Origin: Paenibacillus sp. SYP-B3998
GTDB lineage: Bacteria; Bacillota; Bacilli; Paenibacillales; NBRC-103111
Length of the DNA stretch: 64,000 bases
Assembly (NCBI RefSeq): GCF_010820665.1
Contig: NZ_JAAIKC010000003.1
Location: 186,001 to 250,000, forward strand
Reading direction: 5' to 3'
In this document: positions 60,872 to 64,000 of the stretch, piece by piece
How the letters are laid out: each line of letters opens with the position of its first letter
Numbering within the stretch: position 1 is the stretch's first letter
Made by a program: the position numbers and the translations under genes
The notes under the pieces: model-generated
Database searches by the model: none
What the model saw: only the letters and a program-made list of their open reading frames with translations
What the model was told of the DNA's origin: nothing

Positions 60872-60936
60872 CAATATGTGAGATTGGACAATGTATTGGT
60901 GGAGGAAATCGAGTTTTTATTTTAGGCTCGAAGACG

Positions 60937-61413
60937 ATCACAGGGGCCGACCATGCGCACAGGTTCATTATGGAGCTGCCAGATGGTTATGACAGCGTGG
61001 TTGGCGAGTGGGAAGCATCGCTGTCCGGAGGCCAGCGGCAACGAATTGCCATTGCAAGGGCGCTGCTTAAAAAAGCTTCGATTCTTCTATTAGATGAGGC
61101 AACCTCTGCATTAGACACGGAGTCTGAATACTGGGTCCAACAAGCTTTGCAAACTTTAATGAAGGACAAAACAACACGGATGATTACCCATCGACTTTTC
61201 TACCGTGGAACAAGCAAATATTTTATATGTCTTGGAGCATGGTGTCGTGAAGGAAATGGGAACCATATACAGCTTTTATCCAAAGAAGGTATTTATGGGC
61301 AGTTGCATCAACTAACAGTCACCTCAAGAGCACGAGAAGGTAACCCCTTAACGAAAAGCAGTTCAAAAAATCATTCGAAGATGAAGAGGAGTGGTACTGA
61401 TGTCTATTTTTGA
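60937..61413 (+). pseudogene. C-terminal remnant of an ABC exporter ATPase
   Basis: [20 protein letters not shown], then signature [20 protein letters not shown], Walker [17 protein letters not shown] and switch THRL are present. The membrane domain and Walker A are missing. An extra T at about 61200 shifts the frame to read HRLFYRG instead of HRLSTVEQAN, and a later one-base deletion restores it at [17 protein letters not shown]. The frame runs into the start of the aminotransferase. Confidence 0.85.
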
Positions 61414-62689
61414 AAAAATGGAATCCAATGTACGTTCTTACAGTAGGTCTTTCCCGGATGTATTTACGAAAGCTAAAGGCTCGACGTTATACGCGGAATC
61501 AGGGAGAACCTTTATTGACTTTTTTGCAGGAGCGGGTGCTTTAAACTACGGTCATAATAATGATTTCATTAAAAGCAAGCTGGTCGACTATTTGGAGTCC
61601 GATGGGATATCTCACGGATTAGATATGTTTACTTCAGCCAAAGAAACCTTTCTACGCACTTTCTCGGAGATGATATTGAAGCCGAGAGAATTGGACTATA
61701 AAGTCCAATTCTGCGGACCAACAGGAACGAATGCGGTAGAAGCTGCATTAAAGCTAGCTCGGAAAGTCAAAGGCCGTACGGGGATCTTCTCTTTTATGGG
61801 CGCATTTCATGGGAATTCGCTTGGCAGTTTGTCGGTTACAAGTAATCTGTATCACCGATTAGCCGCAGGCACCGATTTGCACAATGTAACGTTCATGCCT
61901 TTCCCATGCGGTTATATGAACACTTTTGACACGATTGATTATATCGAAGCGATACTGGCTGATGACCATTCCGGTATCGACAAGCCGGCTGCAATTATTA
62001 TCGAGACTGTACAGGCAGAGGGCGGCTTGAATGAAGCGCCTGTCGAGTGGCTGCAAAGACTCCGCAGCTTATGTAATCACCATGATATCCTGCTCATTTG
62101 CGATGAGATTCAGGTGGGTTGCGGTCGAACAGGTCCATTTTTCTCCTTCGAGCGAGCAGATATCGTGCCGGATATCATCGTGTTGTCCAAGTCGATCAGC
62201 GGTTACGGGCTCCCTATGTCCCTAGTTCTATTGAAGCCTGAGCTGGACGTGTGGAAACCCGCTGAGCATACGGGGACCTTTCGAGGCAATCAAATGGCAT
62301 TTGTTTGCGCATCGGCAGCACTAGCGTACAGGGAGCAAGTACAGTTAGAAGCTGAGGTTTACAAAAAGGAGCAATTTGTGAAACGGTTTTTGAATGAGCA
62401 TATTGCTACGTTAAGCAAGGACATTCATGTAAGAGGTATGGGGCTGTTATGGGGCGTTGATGTATCCGAATGCAAGCATTCGAACATTTCCAAAGAAATA
62501 GCCATGAGGTGTTATGAGTTGGGGCTCGTTTTGGAGCGTGTTGGCCGTCAAGATGCTGTCATCAAAATCATGCCACCCCTCACGATATCTATAGAAGAAC
62601 TTGAACAAGGCTGTAAGATTTTGCAGCAAGCGGTGCAGGATTGCTTGGTGAGGAGGGAGTTGAAGGAGCCAGCATTCATAAATAACTAA
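61400..62689 (+). CDS. ectB: diaminobutyrate-2-oxoglutarate aminotransferase
   Basis: A 429-residue class III PLP aminotransferase of the EctB type, converting aspartate semialdehyde and glutamate to 2,4-diaminobutyrate. Motifs: [33 protein letters not shown] (about 100-119), [28 protein letters not shown] and the PLP Lys in [10 protein letters not shown] (about 264). AGAGGAGTGGTACTG precedes the ATG at 61400, within the exporter remnant. ectA and ectC are absent, so ectoine synthesis is unlikely. In Paenibacillus this enzyme supplies diaminobutyrate for polymyxin-type lipopeptides, which fits the NRPS relics beside it. Confidence 0.92.
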   Translation: MSIFEKMESNVRSYSRSFPDVFTKAKGSTLYAESGRTFIDFFAGAGALNYGHNNDFIKSKLVDYLESDGISHGLDMFTSAKETFLRTFSEMILKPRELDYKVQFCGPTGTNAVEAALKLARKVKGRTGIFSFMGAFHGNSLGSLSVTSNLYHRLAAGTDLHNVTFMPFPCGYMNTFDTIDYIEAILADDHSGIDKPAAIIIETVQAEGGLNEAPVEWLQRLRSLCNHHDILLICDEIQVGCGRTGPFFSFERADIVPDIIVLSKSISGYGLPMSLVLLKPELDVWKPAEHTGTFRGNQMAFVCASAALAYREQVQLEAEVYKKEQFVKRFLNEHIATLSKDIHVRGMGLLWGVDVSECKHSNISKEIAMRCYELGLVLERVGRQDAVIKIMPPLTISIEELEQGCKILQQAVQDCLVRRELKEPAFINN

Positions 62690-62777
62690 TTTCAACCAGA
62701 GGAGCAGATGCAGGATCAGCGCTACAACGAAATGCAGTTGGCTATAATACCCGGTTGAACCAAAAGGAGGAGAATTT

Positions 62778-64000
62778 ATGTTTAAGAAGGTATCGTCCCT
62801 GTTAGTAGCTCTTGTCATTGTTATAAGCGTCCTAACCGTTCCGGTTCAAGCGGGAGTCATTACTAATCCAAATACGGGTGGGGTGCCTGGTTCATGGACG
62901 AAGGGCACCAATCCCGCCGTGATCGACCCCAACAAACCAGCGATACTCTTCGTACACGGCTTGAATAGCAACAGCGGGACTTGGTACGATAACAACGATA
63001 TGTACCAAAACGCTTACAATAATGGTTACCAGACGGCTTTCATTAATCTGTATGACATCACAGGAACATCTCAAAGCATGTGGGATAATGGCAAGCTGCT
63101 GGCCGAAAAAATCAAAGAAATCAGCGAAAGCTTCGGCAAAAAATTAGTTATTGTCGCACACAGCAAAGGCGGAGTCGACACCCAAACCGCACTCGTACAT
63201 GATAACGCGTATCCTTATGTTTCAAATGTTATTACGCTCAGCAGCCCGCATTACGGCTCTCAATTGGCAGACTTAGCCTACAGCAGCTGGGCAAGCTGGC
63301 TGGCAAATTTGATTGGTTCGCAAAATCCAGGCACTTACTCGCTGCAAACGTCTTATATGAGCTATTTCCGTTCAATTACAGACACGAATGCGAATATCGG
63401 GAAAAACAAGTTTTACACCTTCGCCGGAAATAACTGGTCAACAGGCAGTACCGCTCACTTTTTGGGAGGCTTATATTTGCAGACTTACGGTCCGAACGAC
63501 GGTGTAGTTACAGTCAAAAATTCCTATGTACCAAACGGAACGATGGTGAAAGTTGGCGAATGGAATCACACAACGGTGAAAACAGGTTCTTACACCTTTG
63601 CGTTGCTCAAGCCTTACTTGGTGCTGGGACAAGCGGCCAAGGCTGATCAAAACCCAGAAGAGTTCTCAGCGGCCCAGGAAAAAGCGAACAAAGAGGAGCA
63701 AACTAGTCAATTTTTCATACGCGGCGGTCAATTAAACGGAAAGGCGACAGAAAGCTTTACGGTGGAAAATAACGTGTCTGCGATCAAATTAGACTGGTTA
63801 GGCAACAAACCGCTGGACAAGCTGGAAATCCTGGCACCTGATGGCTCTGAGCAGCAAGTCAAACTGACATCTGCCCAAGATGATGGCGTGTTTAAAGGAG
63901 CTTGGCATCATACAGCTACGATTTCCAAGCCGAAGGTTGGCGAATGGAAGGCATCCGCAGTAAGTTCGCAGCCTGGCGGCTACTTGTTCACCGTCGCCTA
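62778..64000 (+). CDS. secreted lipase-like alpha/beta hydrolase (truncated by window end)
   Basis: An open frame of 407 codons runs off the end of the window. The signal peptide (about 1-26) starts MFKKVSSLLVALVIVISVL. LFVHGLNSNSGTWY (about 59) is the oxyanion region, and VAHSKGGVDTQTALVHD (Ser about 123) is the nucleophile elbow with Ala for the first Gly. Asp and His candidates are DGVVTVKN and EWNHTTV. A second, beta-rich domain begins near residue 305. GGAGGAGAATTT precedes the ATG. It has its own translation signals and lies 89 bases after ectB. Confidence 0.85.
   Translation, partial: MFKKVSSLLVALVIVISVLTVPVQAGVITNPNTGGVPGSWTKGTNPAVIDPNKPAILFVHGLNSNSGTWYDNNDMYQNAYNNGYQTAFINLYDITGTSQSMWDNGKLLAEKIKEISESFGKKLVIVAHSKGGVDTQTALVHDNAYPYVSNVITLSSPHYGSQLADLAYSSWASWLANLIGSQNPGTYSLQTSYMSYFRSITDTNANIGKNKFYTFAGNNWSTGSTAHFLGGLYLQTYGPNDGVVTVKNSYVPNGTMVKVGEWNHTTVKTGSYTFALLKPYLVLGQAAKADQNPEEFSAAQEKANKEEQTSQFFIRGGQLNGKATESFTVENNVSAIKLDWLGNKPLDKLEILAPDGSEQQVKLTSAQDDGVFKGAWHHTATISKPKVGEWKASAVSSQPGGYLFTVA

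Noticed and set aside
61400..62689. Ectoine biosynthesis locus
   Set aside because: No ectA or ectC beside it; NRPS relics explain the gene better.
62447..62818. 123-codon minus-strand ORF
   Set aside because: Antisense to the aminotransferase and lipase start; no ribosome binding site and no family pattern.

Overview
The window looks like chromosome of a Gram-positive, endospore-forming member of the Paenibacillaceae (Paenibacillus or a close relative). The evidence is AGGAGG-type ribosome binding sites, a GerA-type germinant receptor operon, a YpdA-type bacillithiol-pathway reductase, a cre site, Bacillus-type LexA boxes, lipoprotein signals, secreted chitinase and polysaccharide deacetylase, and relics of a non-ribosomal lipopeptide cluster. 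No rRNA, tRNA, CRISPR array, insertion sequence or phage gene was seen. Many ORFs begin upstream of the real start; starts below were reset to the codon that has a ribosome binding site.

Layout. 1-4.5 kb: a small membrane protein, then cyoABCD, a four-subunit quinol oxidase with His/Met-rich tails. 4.6-12 kb: single housekeeping genes (acetyltransferase, L,D-transpeptidase, AhpD-like protein, M29 aminopeptidase, MFS exporter, uridine kinase). 12-15.6 kb: lipoprotein, histidine kinase and HD-GYP response regulator. 15.6-19.8 kb: GntR regulator divergent from a sugar ABC importer, with matching operators at both genes. 20-24.8 kb: patatin-like lipase, then a TPP riboswitch controlling a thiamine-precursor ABC operon that ends in a TatD-family hydrolase. 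24.9-29.3 kb: tag, an SOS-box-controlled small gene, ypdA, Nudix and small conserved genes. 29.4-33 kb: hrpB and an alpha/beta hydrolase. 33.2-35.8 kb: a cre-controlled chitinase with four FnIII domains of exactly equal length. 36-44 kb: epimerase, ASCH protein, Fur-controlled siderophore ATPase, Nudix, methyltransferase, AAA ATPase, ThrE pair, phosphoesterase and acetyltransferase. 44-49.6 kb: ger operon (A-C-small-B-B) preceded by a decapitated hydrolase pseudogene. 49.7-57 kb: DUF1697, DUF6157 (apparently started by ATT), DUF2087/GIY-YIG pair, deacetylase, TetR regulator, ppaC, msrAB and an NAD(P)-binding oxidoreductase behind two repeated operators. 57.3-62.7 kb: a decayed secondary-metabolite locus, with fragments of an efflux adaptor, its ATPase, an NRPS condensation domain and an exporter ATPase, between an intact type II thioesterase and an intact 2,4-diaminobutyrate aminotransferase. 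The window ends inside a secreted lipase-like gene.

How the genes work together. The clearest functional units are the quinol oxidase, the GntR/ABC sugar regulon, the riboswitch/ThiXYZ operon, the germination operon and the relic of a diaminobutyrate-containing lipopeptide pathway. I did not find a complete novel system. The best leads are the SOS-controlled orphan gene, the TatD hydrolase inside the thiamine regulon, the ATT-started gene and the lipopeptide graveyard with two surviving genes. All family names rest on reading motifs from memory; no database search was run.
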